This document shows positions 15,562 to 25,145 of a DNA stretch of 38,152 nucleotides, in pieces. Made by a program: the position numbers and the translations under genes. This stretch comes from Desulfuromusa sp. (GTDB lineage: Bacteria > Desulfobacterota > Desulfuromonadia > Desulfuromonadales > Geopsychrobacteraceae), in contig JAOZOH010000013.1 in NCBI GenBank assembly GCA_029933365.1, forward strand, positions 1-38,152. Reading direction: 5' to 3'. The notes below the pieces were generated by a model, which saw only the letters and a program-made list of their open reading frames with translations, ran no database searches and was not told the origin of the DNA. Each line of letters starts with the position of its first letter. The stretch's first letter is position 1.

Positions 15562-16798
15562 TATATTTAAACTCGCTGCCAGAAATCTGTTCCGCTATAA
15601 ACGGCGAACCATACTCACTTCCACACTGATTACGCTGGGAGTGGTTTCTGTATTGCTATTCATCTCCGTTTCTGGTTCCTTCAAAGCACTGATGGTTGGT
15701 CAGATTACTGATTCAATGCTTGGTCATATCCAGATTCACAAAAAAGGCTATCTTGCGTCAATTGACAGCTTGCCCCTAAACCGCAACTTAACCGGCAAAC
15801 AGATCGATAAAATTATACAGATTCTCTCTGAGGAAGATGCTGTTGAGGCCTATTCCATGCGGATTAAGCTGGGGGCAATGTTCAGCAATTTCACCGAGAC
15901 GACCAATATCCGCTTAAATGCGGTGACCCCGGCAGATGAAATGAAAACAGCTCCTTTACTGGCTGATCGTATTCTGGAGGGAGAAAAAGAGAATTTGATC
16001 AATCCGGGCGAAATTCTGATTCCGGAACTGCTTGCCAAAGGAATGAAGGTTAAAATCGGAGATGGGATTGTTCTGGTTGCCAACAATAAAGATGGCTCAG
16101 TCAATGGCCAGAACTTTATGGTGCGTGGAATTCTGGAAGGCATTTCCGGTCCGGGTGGACGTGATGGGATGATTCATATTGATGATGCCAAAGCTCTGCT
16201 GCGAATCAATGCTGCAGAAGTCAGTGAAATTGCTATCCGCCTGAAGGATATAGATCAGCTACCCGCTGTCTTTTCCAGCCTACAGGAAAAACTTGGAGCA
16301 ATGAAGAATCAACAAGGAATGCCGGTTTTTGAGGTACATACCTGGGAAAAGATTTCTCCCTTTTTCAATATTGCTAAAATGATTGATCTGATGACTTTCT
16401 TTATTCAAATCATGCTGGTTGCAATTGTTCTGGTCAGTATCATGAACGTCATGATCATGGCTGTTTACGAACGAATCAACGAGATCGGCACCATCTCCGC
16501 TATTGGGACACTACCAAACAAAATTATGGGTCTGTTTGTCGTAGAGGGCTTTCTGATGGGAATTCTGGGAACCACTGTCGGTACGGCAATCAGTCTGATC
16601 AGTATTGCGATCATGAATGCGACGCAGATCAGTTTCGATTTCGGTCGCCAAACCGGATTGCTCCTCTCACCGACAATCGGAGCGACGGACGTGATTCTGG
16701 TCGTGGTGATTGTCATCGTGATTGCCGTTCTTGCCAGTTTGCAGCCAGCTTGGAAAGCAGCCAAGATGGATCCGATTACTGCGCTGAAACATGTTTAA
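15554..16798 (+). CDS. FtsX/MacB-type ABC transporter permease
   Basis: Inner-membrane permease of 414 residues with the four-helix plan of the FtsX/LolC/LolE/MacB family. One helix lies near the N terminus after the basic LFRYKRRT stretch, a periplasmic domain of about 230 residues follows, then three helices near the C terminus, ending with the family-typical PAWKAAKMDPITALKHV. I chose ATG 15554 (MGNIFKLAARNLFRYK) because AGGAGAG lies directly upstream and the frame's 41-codon extension would lie inside the ATPase gene. The presumed pair would form a homodimeric permease with the upstream ATPase. The cargo cannot be read from sequence. Confidence 0.87.
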   Translation: MGNIFKLAARNLFRYKRRTILTSTLITLGVVSVLLFISVSGSFKALMVGQITDSMLGHIQIHKKGYLASIDSLPLNRNLTGKQIDKIIQILSEEDAVEAYSMRIKLGAMFSNFTETTNIRLNAVTPADEMKTAPLLADRILEGEKENLINPGEILIPELLAKGMKVKIGDGIVLVANNKDGSVNGQNFMVRGILEGISGPGGRDGMIHIDDAKALLRINAAEVSEIAIRLKDIDQLPAVFSSLQEKLGAMKNQQGMPVFEVHTWEKISPFFNIAKMIDLMTFFIQIMLVAIVLVSIMNVMIMAVYERINEIGTISAIGTLPNKIMGLFVVEGFLMGILGTTVGTAISLISIAIMNATQISFDFGRQTGLLLSPTIGATDVILVVVIVIVIAVLASLQPAWKAAKMDPITALKHV

Positions 16799-16832
16799 GG
16801 AAAAATGGAAAGCTCGGAAACAGGAGAACGAT

Positions 16833-17234
16833 GTGAATTGTAAAAAAATCAGAATATGCTTGCTCGTGATTTTTATCGGCTTGTTTACAGCTATCAATGT
16901 ACATTCTGCCGAGAAAATCGCCTCTATCGCCGTTGCAGCCAATGATCCGGGACCAGAAGCGACGGTTAGCAAAAAAGCCGGTAGGTCAGCCTACTTTCTT
17001 TTTTTTGATGAGAGTGGAAATTATCTAGATGTAGAAAAAAACCCTTTTGCTGGTGTTCCCGGTGGAGCCGGTCCAAAGTCGGCTGACTTTCTCTCTGGTA
17101 AGGGAGTTGCTTTGGTTGTGGCCGGAGAATTTGGAAGTAAGATGGAGCGAGCTTTGAACTCATACAAAATAAAATACATTTCGCAAACAGGAGTTGCCCA
17201 TGAGGTTGTTCAAGCGATTACTAAGGAAAAATAA
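16833..17234 (+). CDS. Exported NifX/NifB-like (dinitrogenase FeMo-cofactor fold) protein
   Basis: About 133 residues: a signal peptide (NCKKIRICLLVIFIGLFTA, cleavage near VHSA-EK) followed by a NifX/NafY-type alpha/beta domain. Family features are the opening strand KIASIAVAAND, SAYFLFFDESGN, NPFAG, GAGPKSADFL and the closing GVAHEVVQAI. I prefer GTG 16833 with CAGGAG at 16821-16826; ATG 16791 in the same frame overlaps the permease and would put a basic tail before the signal. Relatives normally act in the cytoplasm, binding iron-molybdenum cofactor precursors, so an exported copy between an ABC permease and a LolA-like gene is odd. Its role here is unknown. Confidence 0.75.
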   Translation: MNCKKIRICLLVIFIGLFTAINVHSAEKIASIAVAANDPGPEATVSKKAGRSAYFLFFDESGNYLDVEKNPFAGVPGGAGPKSADFLSGKGVALVVAGEFGSKMERALNSYKIKYISQTGVAHEVVQAITKEK

Positions 17235-17961
17235 AGTCATTATTGTTCTGCTATCAGTTTTACTCGGTGCTACCACTATGGCTCAAGCCCTTGATGGCAC
17301 GGATATTCTGCTGCAGGTGGACAAAAACCTGAATCCGGAATCCTACGAAATGTATCGCAAGTTGATCAATATTGAACCAGACGGGACAAAAAAAGAATTC
17401 GTCCTCTACTCAGTCAAAAAAGGGCAGGACAAGATGGTGGCCTTGTTCCTTTCTCCAGCCAGTGAAAAAGGGCGCTCTACCCTGCGCCTGAATGACAACA
17501 TGTGGCTCTATATCCCGAATGTCGGTAGGCCTATTCGAATTACAAGTCTACAATCGGTGGTTGGCGGGGTGTTCAATAACTCTGACATCCTGCGCCTTGA
17601 TTACAGTACTGAATATGAGGTGACAAACGTTGCTGAAGAGGGGGACCTTTATCTTCTTGATCTCAAAGCAAAGTCAAACACTATCGCCTATGACAGTTTG
17701 AAAATGTGGGTTGATAAAAAAGCACTGGTTCCGACAACCATCGAGTGCTTTGCCTCCAGCGGTATGCTGATCAAAACCCTCTATTACAAGGAACCGAAAG
17801 ATTTTGGTAACGGTATCTTGCGCCCATCGGTGCTGGAAACCGACAGCCCACTCTACAAAGGCTATAAATCGGCCATGGTCTACGCCAAAATCAACAAAAA
17901 AGAACTGGCGGATGAGGTCTTTTCCCTCAACTATCTATCACGAGTTGATGAGCTACGCTAG
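17200..17961 (+). CDS. Exported LolA-like outer-membrane lipoprotein-sorting family protein
   Basis: About 253 residues with a signal peptide (MRLFKRLLRKNK, hydrophobic core, cleavage near AQA-LD). The mature part resembles the outer-membrane lipoprotein-sorting/LolA-like half-barrel family: YEMYRKLINIEPDGTKKEFVLYSVKK, repeated strands such as MWLYIPNVGRPIRI, and DSLKMWVDKKALVPTTIE. These proteins shield acyl chains while carrying lipids or lipoproteins across the periplasm. ATG 17200 is preferred over TTG 17194 because ACAGGAG ends just before it. The gene overlaps the end of the NifX-like gene by 35 bases. It could receive cargo from the upstream ABC pair and pass it to the outer-membrane barrel downstream. 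Confidence 0.8.
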   Translation: MRLFKRLLRKNKVIIVLLSVLLGATTMAQALDGTDILLQVDKNLNPESYEMYRKLINIEPDGTKKEFVLYSVKKGQDKMVALFLSPASEKGRSTLRLNDNMWLYIPNVGRPIRITSLQSVVGGVFNNSDILRLDYSTEYEVTNVAEEGDLYLLDLKAKSNTIAYDSLKMWVDKKALVPTTIECFASSGMLIKTLYYKEPKDFGNGILRPSVLETDSPLYKGYKSAMVYAKINKKELADEVFSLNYLSRVDELR

Positions 17962-18140
17962 TTTCTGCCCGGAAACCGCTCTTTTTCACAATCTCTGTGT
18001 CAATCTGCACATTTGTTTGTGCGGCGTAAAGTACTACGCCTCCGCTCAAATGTTTGATTTCCTTGACCTTGAGAAAAACTGCTAGTTTCCAAATCAGAAA
18101 ATTCGCTAATTTAATTCATCCTGGAAACGATGAGTCGTCT
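17962..18140 (+). other. Gap with imperfect hairpin between LolA-like and barrel genes
   Basis: The gap includes an imperfect inverted repeat from about 18011 (ATTTG) to 18051 (CAAAT), centred on GGCGTA (18023-18028) and TACGCC (18035-18040). No T-run follows, so it is unlikely to be a simple terminator; it may be an mRNA processing or repeat element. No gene is supported here. Confidence 0.4.
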
Positions 18141-19457
18141 ATGATTTGCGTGCAAAAAATATTTGCCATAACCTATGTCTGTTTCCTTCTTGGAGCGGGA
18201 TTGTCTCTTCCTTCAGTAAGTCTGGCAGAGGATTATAGCTTCGATCTGGATGAGTTAGAGAAAAAGAGTTTTTCCTGGGGTGGCTATGCCGAACTGAAGT
18301 GGGATCACAACTGGATTAATCAGGGTGGAGCCTTTGGACTACTGAGATTCTACGACAACCCGCGCTCAGATCTGGACCGGCTGACTTCGACTGTTCAATT
18401 AGATGGTAACTACAATAAAGGAATGGTTGATTTCAACTGGCTGCTCCAGGTTTCTGCACAAAAAGATCAGGTTAATTATGAACAGGTTTTGGATATTTTT
18501 TCCGCATACGCCAGCATTAAGACTACCCCTGCTGTCACCTTTGAACTAGGCAAAAAAACCTACAAATGGGGAAAAGGATATGCCTGGAACCCAGTTAGTT
18601 TTATTGATCGTCCCAAAGATCCCAACAATCCGGAAGATGCTCTTGAAGGTTATGTCGGAATCGGAGTTGACCTGATCAGGAGCCTCCCCGGGAAGCTGCA
18701 AACAGTAGCATTAACCGGAGTCGTGCTGCCGGTATGGGATGATATTAATGATAATTTCGGTAAGCAGGATCACATCAATTTTGCCGCCAAACTTTATTTT
18801 CTCTATCGAGATACCGATATTGATTTTGTCTTCTTCACTGGCGACAGCCGCTCAACCAGGTACGGGATTGATTTCTCCAAAAATCTAGCAACCAATTTCG
18901 AAATTCACGGTGAAGTTGCCTACATTCCAAAGCAGAGAATTAATACTCTCAATAACTCGGGTACACTTGAAAGTCACGATAGATCAGTCACCAGTTATTT
19001 ACTGGGTCTGCGTTACTTAACCGAAAGCGACATCACCACGATCCTTGAGTTCTACCACAATGATGGAGGCTACTCAGAAGCTGAAATGGATCAATTCTTT
19101 CAACTGGTCAGCGATGCGAACACACAATATAGCAGCACAGGCAATGATAGTCTCTTCAGACAAGTATCCACAATCAGCATAAACGGCTACGCAAGACCCC
19201 AGATTGGAAGAAACTACATTTATGCCAAAGTGACACGGAAAGAGCCGTTTGATTTACTCTACTTTACCCCAGGGATAACTGCAATTTTCAATGTTGACGA
19301 TGAAAGTTACAGCCTGAGCCCCGAAGCTGTTTACACTGGATTTACTAACTGGGAATTGCGGCTACGTTATTCACAAATTAATGGTGGAAGGTTTACTGAG
19401 CACGGTGAGAAACTCAACGAAAGCAAACTGGAGTTGCGTGTCCGTTATTATTTTTAA
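18141..19457 (+). CDS. Outer-membrane beta-barrel protein of unknown function
   Basis: About 438 residues with a signal peptide (MICVQKIFAITYVC..., cleavage near SLAED). The mature chain is a succession of alternating aromatic/polar strands and ends in RVRYYF, the terminal aromatic residue expected by the Bam machinery. Stretches such as FSWGGYAELKWDH and TFELGKKTYKWGKGYAW recall DUF1302-like or alginate-export-like barrels, but I cannot name the family firmly. ATG 18141 is chosen because it gives a proper signal peptide; its ribosome site is weak. Position suggests it is the outer-membrane end of the ABC/NifX-like/LolA-like pathway, although 179 bases separate it from the LolA-like gene. Confidence 0.7.
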   Translation: MICVQKIFAITYVCFLLGAGLSLPSVSLAEDYSFDLDELEKKSFSWGGYAELKWDHNWINQGGAFGLLRFYDNPRSDLDRLTSTVQLDGNYNKGMVDFNWLLQVSAQKDQVNYEQVLDIFSAYASIKTTPAVTFELGKKTYKWGKGYAWNPVSFIDRPKDPNNPEDALEGYVGIGVDLIRSLPGKLQTVALTGVVLPVWDDINDNFGKQDHINFAAKLYFLYRDTDIDFVFFTGDSRSTRYGIDFSKNLATNFEIHGEVAYIPKQRINTLNNSGTLESHDRSVTSYLLGLRYLTESDITTILEFYHNDGGYSEAEMDQFFQLVSDANTQYSSTGNDSLFRQVSTISINGYARPQIGRNYIYAKVTRKEPFDLLYFTPGITAIFNVDDESYSLSPEAVYTGFTNWELRLRYSQINGGRFTEHGEKLNESKLELRVRYYF

Positions 19458-19490
19458 CCAGTTTTAAACAGGGTAAGTATGTTGGGGAAT

Positions 19491-21359
19491 TTATTGCAAT
19501 TCGACAATCCGACCACTCTTGATTTGTAACAGGTAAAGTTGTTTGATTGCTTCACCGTATAGATCAAATCCTGTCGTTCCGGTGACCCCGCGATAATTAC
19601 TGAGGTCAACCATCTTTCTGCGCAGATCATTGCGGTTTCCCACTTCAGGATCGTCAATAATTTGCAATAGTAGCGTGGCAATATCAAATGCTTGAGCTCC
19701 AAGAATAGTCGGTTCTTCCTTGTAACCCTGGCGATAGAGTTCCATAAACCGCTGGACTTCTGGCTTTTCACTAGCAGAATAAAATGCATCAACAAATACA
19801 GCTTTTTTAAGGAACCGGCCGGCCTGTTTGACCAATTCGGGGGAATTCCAGCCGTTGATTCCGAGCAAGGCAACATCCTTGATACCATAAAACACCAGCT
19901 GTGGGGCAATTTGGCCAATCCGGTCGGCATAATCAGGGATAAACAGAGCATGGAAGGGCGGTAACGGATATTCCAGTTTCTCTATTTCTTCTTCACCTTC
20001 AACCTCAGTTGCCTTCTTGGGAATTTCAATTTCCCGATCTGCCCAGAGTAATTTTTGAATTTGCTTTTTGAAATCGGTGCTGTCATCCGGATAGCTGACA
20101 ATATCGATGACTTCACCACCAGCCTTCTGCAGCTCTGCAACAAACAGCTCGGTCATCTTTTCACCAAGGCGATTTTCCGGACGGAGGATCGAAAAAGAAA
20201 TATTTCCAGCCGCCATGGCATAATCAACCAACGCTTTTACCTGATGCTCTGCCGTCAGGGTATCACGGAAAATAAAATTGCCCGTTTCAGGTAGCCCTTC
20301 TGTTTGCGCCAGAGTAAGCATCGGCACCATCTCACGTTGGGCTCTGCGGGCAGCTTCTCCGGCAGTAGTACTAATGAGTGGACCGATAACTGCCATCACC
20401 TTGTCATCATCAGTCAAACTGCTGACCAACTGGGCAGAGGTGACCCCCTCAATTGCTGTGTCGTGGTAGATGAAGCGAGCAGGAAGTCGTGTTTTATTAT
20501 GTTCCTGTAACGCCAGATCCAGCCCTTTTTTGACCAGCTCGCCATAAGAAGCATAGCGCCCACTCAATGGGAGGAGAACCCCAATGCTATCGCGACTGAG
20601 CCAGCTATTGTCAGTACTGGTTCTCTGCAGCAGTAATTCGGCCTCCTGCCAGTAGGGAAAAGTTACAGAGGATGCAAATAGTTTCTGTAAATGCTGTCTG
20701 GCCTGCTCTGGTTGCTGCTGAACCAGAGCCCGGCGGGCCAGCTGCAGGCGTGCATCCTGCCCCATCGCAGTTTCCTGCCACATAAAAGCAGCTTCAGAAA
20801 GATCAGCATCGCTGAGGCAACTTTGCAATAACTGATGAGCGTGAGCAAGTATTTCTGCGGAGTTTGCGCTGAATAGAAGTTGTTGCTGCAGATAAAATAG
20901 TGCCAGAAGATATTGTTGTTGCTCTATTGAAGCAACAGTCAGAGCCTGATATAGCGTAGTTTTATCAGCCGGATTAAGAGGTTCACTGAGCAGCGGCTGT
21001 AATTGTTGTAACCCTCTCTGGAATTCACCGGTTTTGACTAGGCTATTGCCCAAAAGAAGCTCTATTACAGGGTTCCGGAAATCCGTTGGGATACGCTGTA
21101 GATAGAGAATCGCATCGGCGTAGTTATGTTGTTGCGAAAAGATTCTGCCGATTAATGCAGAAGCCTGAGCCGTTTCAGTCGAATCTGGAGATTGCCGGAC
21201 AAAACTGCGCAAAACAGCCAATGCCTGGTTCAACTTTCCTGCTTGAAACAGCTCCTGACCCTGCGTCAACTCTGCAACACCAGCAGCTGTACCCGTGGTT
21301 ACTGAAATATTGAATAATAACAGGGTACCGACCAGAACCAGGCAAAAAAACCGCTTCAT
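19491..21359 (-). CDS. Periplasmic LpoA/branched-chain-binding-like protein with TPR domain
   Basis: A 622-residue exported protein: signal peptide (MKRFFCLVLVGTLLLF, cleavage near GTA-AG), TPR-like helices at about 30-240, then a type-1 periplasmic-binding fold from about residue 255 (DSIGVLLPLSGRYASYGELVKKGLDLAL) to near the end. This architecture matches LpoA (YraM), which activates penicillin-binding proteins in enterics, and related ABC-type amino-acid-binding proteins found in deltaproteobacteria. There is no lipobox cysteine at the signal end, unlike enteric LpoA. It is the last gene after dnaJ, 45 bases away, with GGAGGG before its ATG. Its ligand and partner are unknown. Confidence 0.8.
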   Translation of the reverse strand: MKRFFCLVLVGTLLLFNISVTTGTAAGVAELTQGQELFQAGKLNQALAVLRSFVRQSPDSTETAQASALIGRIFSQQHNYADAILYLQRIPTDFRNPVIELLLGNSLVKTGEFQRGLQQLQPLLSEPLNPADKTTLYQALTVASIEQQQYLLALFYLQQQLLFSANSAEILAHAHQLLQSCLSDADLSEAAFMWQETAMGQDARLQLARRALVQQQPEQARQHLQKLFASSVTFPYWQEAELLLQRTSTDNSWLSRDSIGVLLPLSGRYASYGELVKKGLDLALQEHNKTRLPARFIYHDTAIEGVTSAQLVSSLTDDDKVMAVIGPLISTTAGEAARRAQREMVPMLTLAQTEGLPETGNFIFRDTLTAEHQVKALVDYAMAAGNISFSILRPENRLGEKMTELFVAELQKAGGEVIDIVSYPDDSTDFKKQIQKLLWADREIEIPKKATEVEGEEEIEKLEYPLPPFHALFIPDYADRIGQIAPQLVFYGIKDVALLGINGWNSPELVKQAGRFLKKAVFVDAFYSASEKPEVQRFMELYRQGYKEEPTILGAQAFDIATLLLQIIDDPEVGNRNDLRRKMVDLSNYRGVTGTTGFDLYGEAIKQLYLLQIKSGRIVELQ

Positions 21360-21404
21360 GCGCCCTCCATAATTTTCACTGTAAAAAAGGGAATAATACA
21401 GGAA

Positions 21405-22517
21405 TCAGTCAAATAATTCTTTGACTTTATCAAAAAAACCCTTCCCTTGGGGATGAATATCTTCACCGCTTTCTTTAGCAAAATCTTCCAGCAGCTCACG
21501 CTGACGAGCATTCATTTTAGTTGGCACCTCAACCTTCAGGACAACTAACTGGTCACCACGACGATTATGCCCCTGTAGGGCGACAATCCCCTTACCCGAA
21601 AGTTTAAAAACTTTTCCAGTTTGGGTTCCTGCTGGAACTTTAAGATTGAGCTTTCCTTCCAGAGTTGGAACCTGGAGTTCACAACCAAGCGCAGCCTGAA
21701 CAAAAGAGATGGGGATTTCACAGATAACATCCTGCCCATCGCGCTGAAATATCGGGTGTTCTTCTACACTGATGACTACATAAAGGTCGCCCGGTGGTCC
21801 TCCCTGAGAGCCAGCATCGCCTTCACTGCTCAATTTCAGGCGGATACCATCTTCCACTCCAGCGGGGACTTTTAACGCAACCGTACGTTTGCTTTTGACC
21901 TGCCCGGTTCCCCGACAGTCGGGGCATGGATCGGTAATGATTTTCCCTTTGCCGTGACAATCCGGACAGGGGCGAGTCATGGTAAAGAAGCCTTGCTGAT
22001 AGCGAACCTGACCTGCACCACGGCAGGTGGAACAAGTTTGGGCTTCAGTCCCTGGACGGGCACCGGACCCATGACAGGTTTCACAGGCCTGCTTGCGTGG
22101 CAACTGGAGATTTTTTTCCGTTCCAAATGCGGCTTCTTCAAAACTGATGGTCAAATTATAGCGGAGATCATCACCACGTTGTCCTCGGCTGCCGCGGCGT
22201 GATCCACCGCCAAAGATATCGCCAAAGATATCACCAAAGATATCTTCGAAGGGAGCTCCACCAAAACCGCCACTGGAAAATCCCCCCGCACCGTTGACAC
22301 CGGCATGGCCAAACTGATCGTAAGTGGCTCTCTTTTGATCATCAGAAAGAACTGCATAGGCTTCAGAAAGCTCTTTAAACTTACTTTCTGCCTGGGCATC
22401 TCCAGGGTTTTTATCGGGATGGTACTGGATCGCCAGGCGCCGATAGGATTTTTTGATTTCGACTCCACTGGCGTTTCGATTAACTTCCAGTACTTCGTAG
22501 TAATCACACTTAGACAA
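21405..22517 (-). CDS. dnaJ: Chaperone protein DnaJ
   Basis: Hsp40 co-chaperone that delivers unfolded clients to DnaK and stimulates its ATPase. The J domain carries the HPD motif (H33-P34-D35). It is followed by a Gly/Phe-rich linker (about 75-115), four zinc-binding repeats ([32 protein letters not shown]) and the C-terminal substrate-binding domains. At 370 residues it is full length and unremarkable. It lies 70 bases downstream of dnaK, with a strong terminator-like hairpin between them, so its level is probably set by read-through or a separate promoter. Confidence 0.97.
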   Translation of the reverse strand: MSKCDYYEVLEVNRNASGVEIKKSYRRLAIQYHPDKNPGDAQAESKFKELSEAYAVLSDDQKRATYDQFGHAGVNGAGGFSSGGFGGAPFEDIFGDIFGDIFGGGSRRGSRGQRGDDLRYNLTISFEEAAFGTEKNLQLPRKQACETCHGSGARPGTEAQTCSTCRGAGQVRYQQGFFTMTRPCPDCHGKGKIITDPCPDCRGTGQVKSKRTVALKVPAGVEDGIRLKLSSEGDAGSQGGPPGDLYVVISVEEHPIFQRDGQDVICEIPISFVQAALGCELQVPTLEGKLNLKVPAGTQTGKVFKLSGKGIVALQGHNRRGDQLVVLKVEVPTKMNARQRELLEDFAKESGEDIHPQGKGFFDKVKELFD

Positions 22518-22534
22518 AATAACTATCCTGCTTT

Positions 22535-22573
22535 AAAAAAGACAGCCGCCAACCGGTTAAGTGGTTGGCGGCT
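22535..22573 (-). terminator. Strong terminator-like hairpin between dnaK and dnaJ
   Basis: On the minus strand an 11-bp perfect stem (AGCCGCCAACC with GGTTGGCGGCT, at 22563-22573 and 22544-22554) with an eight-base loop is followed after three bases by six Ts (22535-22540). It begins 15 bases beyond the dnaK stop. It looks like a Rho-independent terminator that would partly uncouple dnaJ from dnaK. Confidence 0.85.
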
Positions 22574-22587
22574 CCTGCCATGAACTT

Positions 22588-24492
22588 TTATTTCTTTTCG
22601 TCAACGTCCTCAAATTCAGCGTCAACAACATCGTCACCAGCAGCATCTGCGGCACCACTATCAGCGTCCCCAGCAGCACCATCGTCCTGGGACTGTGCAT
22701 ACATCATTTCTGCCAGTTTATGAGATGCCTGGGCAAGTGTTTCACTCTTCTTTTTAATCTCTTCTGGGTCCTCGCCCTCAATCGCTTTTTTCAAGTCTGC
22801 CAGTGCCTCTTCAATTTGCTGTTTTGTGGCACTATCCAGTTTTTCACCATGCTCGGTCAGCGATTTTTCTGTGGTGTAAGCCAGGCCGTCAGCCTGGTTG
22901 CGAGCCTCAATCAGCTCACGCTTGTTCTTATCTTCACTAGCGTGAGTTTCAGCATCCTGAACCATCTTGTTAATCTCTTCATCGGACAGACCACTTGACG
23001 CAGTAATCTGGATTGATTGTTCCTTACCGGTACCGAGATCTTTGGCCGAAACATGGAGAATTCCATTGGCGTCAATATCGAAAGTCACTTCGATTTGAGG
23101 AACTCCGCGTGGTGCTGTTGGAATTCCTACCAGCTCAAAGTTTCCGATGGTTTTGTTATCAGAGGCCATTTCCCGCTCACCTTGCAAAACATGAACCGAA
23201 ACAGCCGGTTGATTATCTGCAGCGGTGGAGAAAACCTGGCTTTTTTTACAGGGAACAGTGGTATTTTTTTCTATCAGCTTGGTCATGACACTACCAAGAG
23301 TCTCAATCCCCAAAGACAATGGGGTCACATCAAGCAGGAGAACATCTTTCACATCACCGGTCAGGACACCAGCCTGGATTGCCGCACCAATGGCAACAAC
23401 CTCATCGGGGTTCACCCCTTTGCTTGGGGTTTTGCCAAAAATCTCTTTGACCCGCTCTTGAACAGCTGGCATCCGCGTCATACCGCCAACTAGGACCACT
23501 TCAGTGATTTCATTGGCCGACATCCCGGCATCTTTCAAAGCGGTTAGGCACGGTTCGGTCAATTTAGCAATCAGTTCGCTACAGATGCTTTCCAACTTGG
23601 AGCGAGACAGCTTGATATTCAGGTGTTTTGGTCCCGACTGATCTGCAGTAATGAAGGGCAGATTAATGTCAGTTTCCATTGAAGATGAAAGCTCACATTT
23701 GGCTTTTTCCGCAGCTTCTTTCAGCCGCTGCAGTGCCATTTTGTCGCCACGCAGATCAATCCCCTGGTCTTTTTTAAATTCGTCGGCAACATAGTCGATG
23801 ATCCGCTGGTCAAAGTCTTCGCCGCCCAGGAAAGTGTCACCATTGGTTGATTTAACCTCAAAAACCCCATCACCAAGATCGAGGATAGAGACGTCGAAAG
23901 TACCGCCACCCAGGTCGAAAACAGCGATAGTCATTTCATGTTTTTTATCTAGACCGTATGCCAGAGATGCAGCAGTTGGCTCATTGATAATCCGTAGAAC
24001 ATTCAACCCGGAAATTTTTCCCGCGTCTTTGGTTGCCTGGCGCTGAGAATCATTAAAATATGCCGGAACAGTAATGACTGCATCGGTCACTTTTTCACCA
24101 AGGTAGTCTTCAGCAGTCTGCTTCATTTTTTGCAACACCATGGCTGAAATTTCAGGTGAGCTGTACTTTTTATCCCGTACCTCTACCCAGGCATCGCCGT
24201 TATCAGCTTCGATAATTTTGAAAGGGCTGATCTTCATGTCCTTTTGTACCGCTTCAGAAGTAAATTTTCGTCCGATCAACCTTTTGATAGCAAAGAGTGT
24301 GTTCTCAGGATTAGTCACCGCCTGGCGTTTAGCCTGCTGGCCTACCAGCCGCTCACCACTCTCAGTAAATGCGATAACCGAGGGCGTTGTGCGGGAGCCT
24401 TCCGAGTTAGCGATAACAACCGGCTCGCCACCTTCCATGACGGCAACGCACGAGTTTGTTGTACCCAAATCAATTCCAATAACTTTACCCAT
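22588..24492 (-). CDS. dnaK: Chaperone protein DnaK (Hsp70)
   Basis: ATP-dependent Hsp70 folding chaperone of the cytoplasm, 634 residues. The start [18 protein letters not shown] is the phosphate-1 loop of the actin-like ATPase. Other landmarks are the phosphate-2 loop [14 protein letters not shown], the [17 protein letters not shown] segment, the linker [18 protein letters not shown], and the acidic, Asp/Ala-rich tail ending in VDEKK. It sits in the order hrcA-grpE-dnaK-dnaJ and should be repressed by HrcA at the upstream CIRCE. A GGAGG ribosome site precedes ATG 24492. Confidence 0.98.
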   Translation of the reverse strand: MGKVIGIDLGTTNSCVAVMEGGEPVVIANSEGSRTTPSVIAFTESGERLVGQQAKRQAVTNPENTLFAIKRLIGRKFTSEAVQKDMKISPFKIIEADNGDAWVEVRDKKYSSPEISAMVLQKMKQTAEDYLGEKVTDAVITVPAYFNDSQRQATKDAGKISGLNVLRIINEPTAASLAYGLDKKHEMTIAVFDLGGGTFDVSILDLGDGVFEVKSTNGDTFLGGEDFDQRIIDYVADEFKKDQGIDLRGDKMALQRLKEAAEKAKCELSSSMETDINLPFITADQSGPKHLNIKLSRSKLESICSELIAKLTEPCLTALKDAGMSANEITEVVLVGGMTRMPAVQERVKEIFGKTPSKGVNPDEVVAIGAAIQAGVLTGDVKDVLLLDVTPLSLGIETLGSVMTKLIEKNTTVPCKKSQVFSTAADNQPAVSVHVLQGEREMASDNKTIGNFELVGIPTAPRGVPQIEVTFDIDANGILHVSAKDLGTGKEQSIQITASSGLSDEEINKMVQDAETHASEDKNKRELIEARNQADGLAYTTEKSLTEHGEKLDSATKQQIEEALADLKKAIEGEDPEEIKKKSETLAQASHKLAEMMYAQSQDDGAAGDADSGAADAAGDDVVDAEFEDVDEKK

Positions 24493-24527
24493 AATTTATA
24501 TCCTCCTTAGAGATTTTGTCAGAGTTT

Positions 24528-25124
24528 TTACTCTTTATCTTCTTCAATTGTGTTTTCTTCATTTTCAACTGCTGCCGGAGTTTTTGCCAGCATCACAAAT
24601 GCCGGTCGCAATAACCGCTTGTTGAGTTGATAGCCTTTTTGCATCTGCTGAACCACAGTATTGGCTGGATGATCTTCTGATTCCAGCAGCCCCATAGCCT
24701 GGTGGTATGCCGGATCAAACGGCTGTCCAATAGCATCGACTGGTTCCACCCCGAATTTATCCAGCAGCTGACTAAATTGGGTCAGGGTCAGCTGCACCCC
24801 CTCGAACAGACCATCATCGCTTTCAGCCTGTTCTGCATGTTCAACTGCTCGTTCCAGATTGTCGATAACCGGCAAGATTTCGCGCAGGATACTTTCATTG
24901 GCAAACTTGGCCAATTCTTCCTTATCTCTCTGAGTCCGTTTGCGCAGATTTTCCATATCTGCCAAAGTTCTCAGATATTGCTCCTGGTGTGACTTGCTCT
25001 CTTCCAGCGCCTGAGTTAACTGATTCTGCAACGCCTCTGTTTCATCTTCGACTGCTACAACTTCAGGCTCAACAACAGCTGGGTTTTCCATTTCATTTTC
25101 TAAATCCTCATTTTGTTTTGCCAC
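24528..25124 (-). CDS. grpE: Nucleotide exchange factor GrpE
   Basis: Releases ADP from DnaK. The 198-residue protein has the typical parts: an acidic disordered N terminus (about 1-30), a long coiled coil (LQNQLTQALEESKSHQEQYLR onward), the conserved RDKEELAKFANESILREILPVIDNLERAV stretch and a C-terminal beta domain ending with GYQLNKRLLRPAFVML. It lies between hrcA (21 bases upstream) and dnaK (35 bases downstream) and should share the CIRCE-controlled transcript. Confidence 0.96.
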   Translation of the reverse strand: MAKQNEDLENEMENPAVVEPEVVAVEDETEALQNQLTQALEESKSHQEQYLRTLADMENLRKRTQRDKEELAKFANESILREILPVIDNLERAVEHAEQAESDDGLFEGVQLTLTQFSQLLDKFGVEPVDAIGQPFDPAYHQAMGLLESEDHPANTVVQQMQKGYQLNKRLLRPAFVMLAKTPAAVENEENTIEEDKE

Positions 25125-25145
25125 CTTTTGTGCTCCTTATTTATA

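Noticed and set aside
22561..22998. 145-codon plus-strand frame opposite dnaK
   Set aside because: It is antisense to a highly conserved gene; long antisense frames are common opposite dnaK because of codon constraints.
24140..24625. 161-codon plus-strand frame opposite dnaK and grpE
   Set aside because: It is antisense to two conserved genes and spans their junction, with no ribosome site or known domain.
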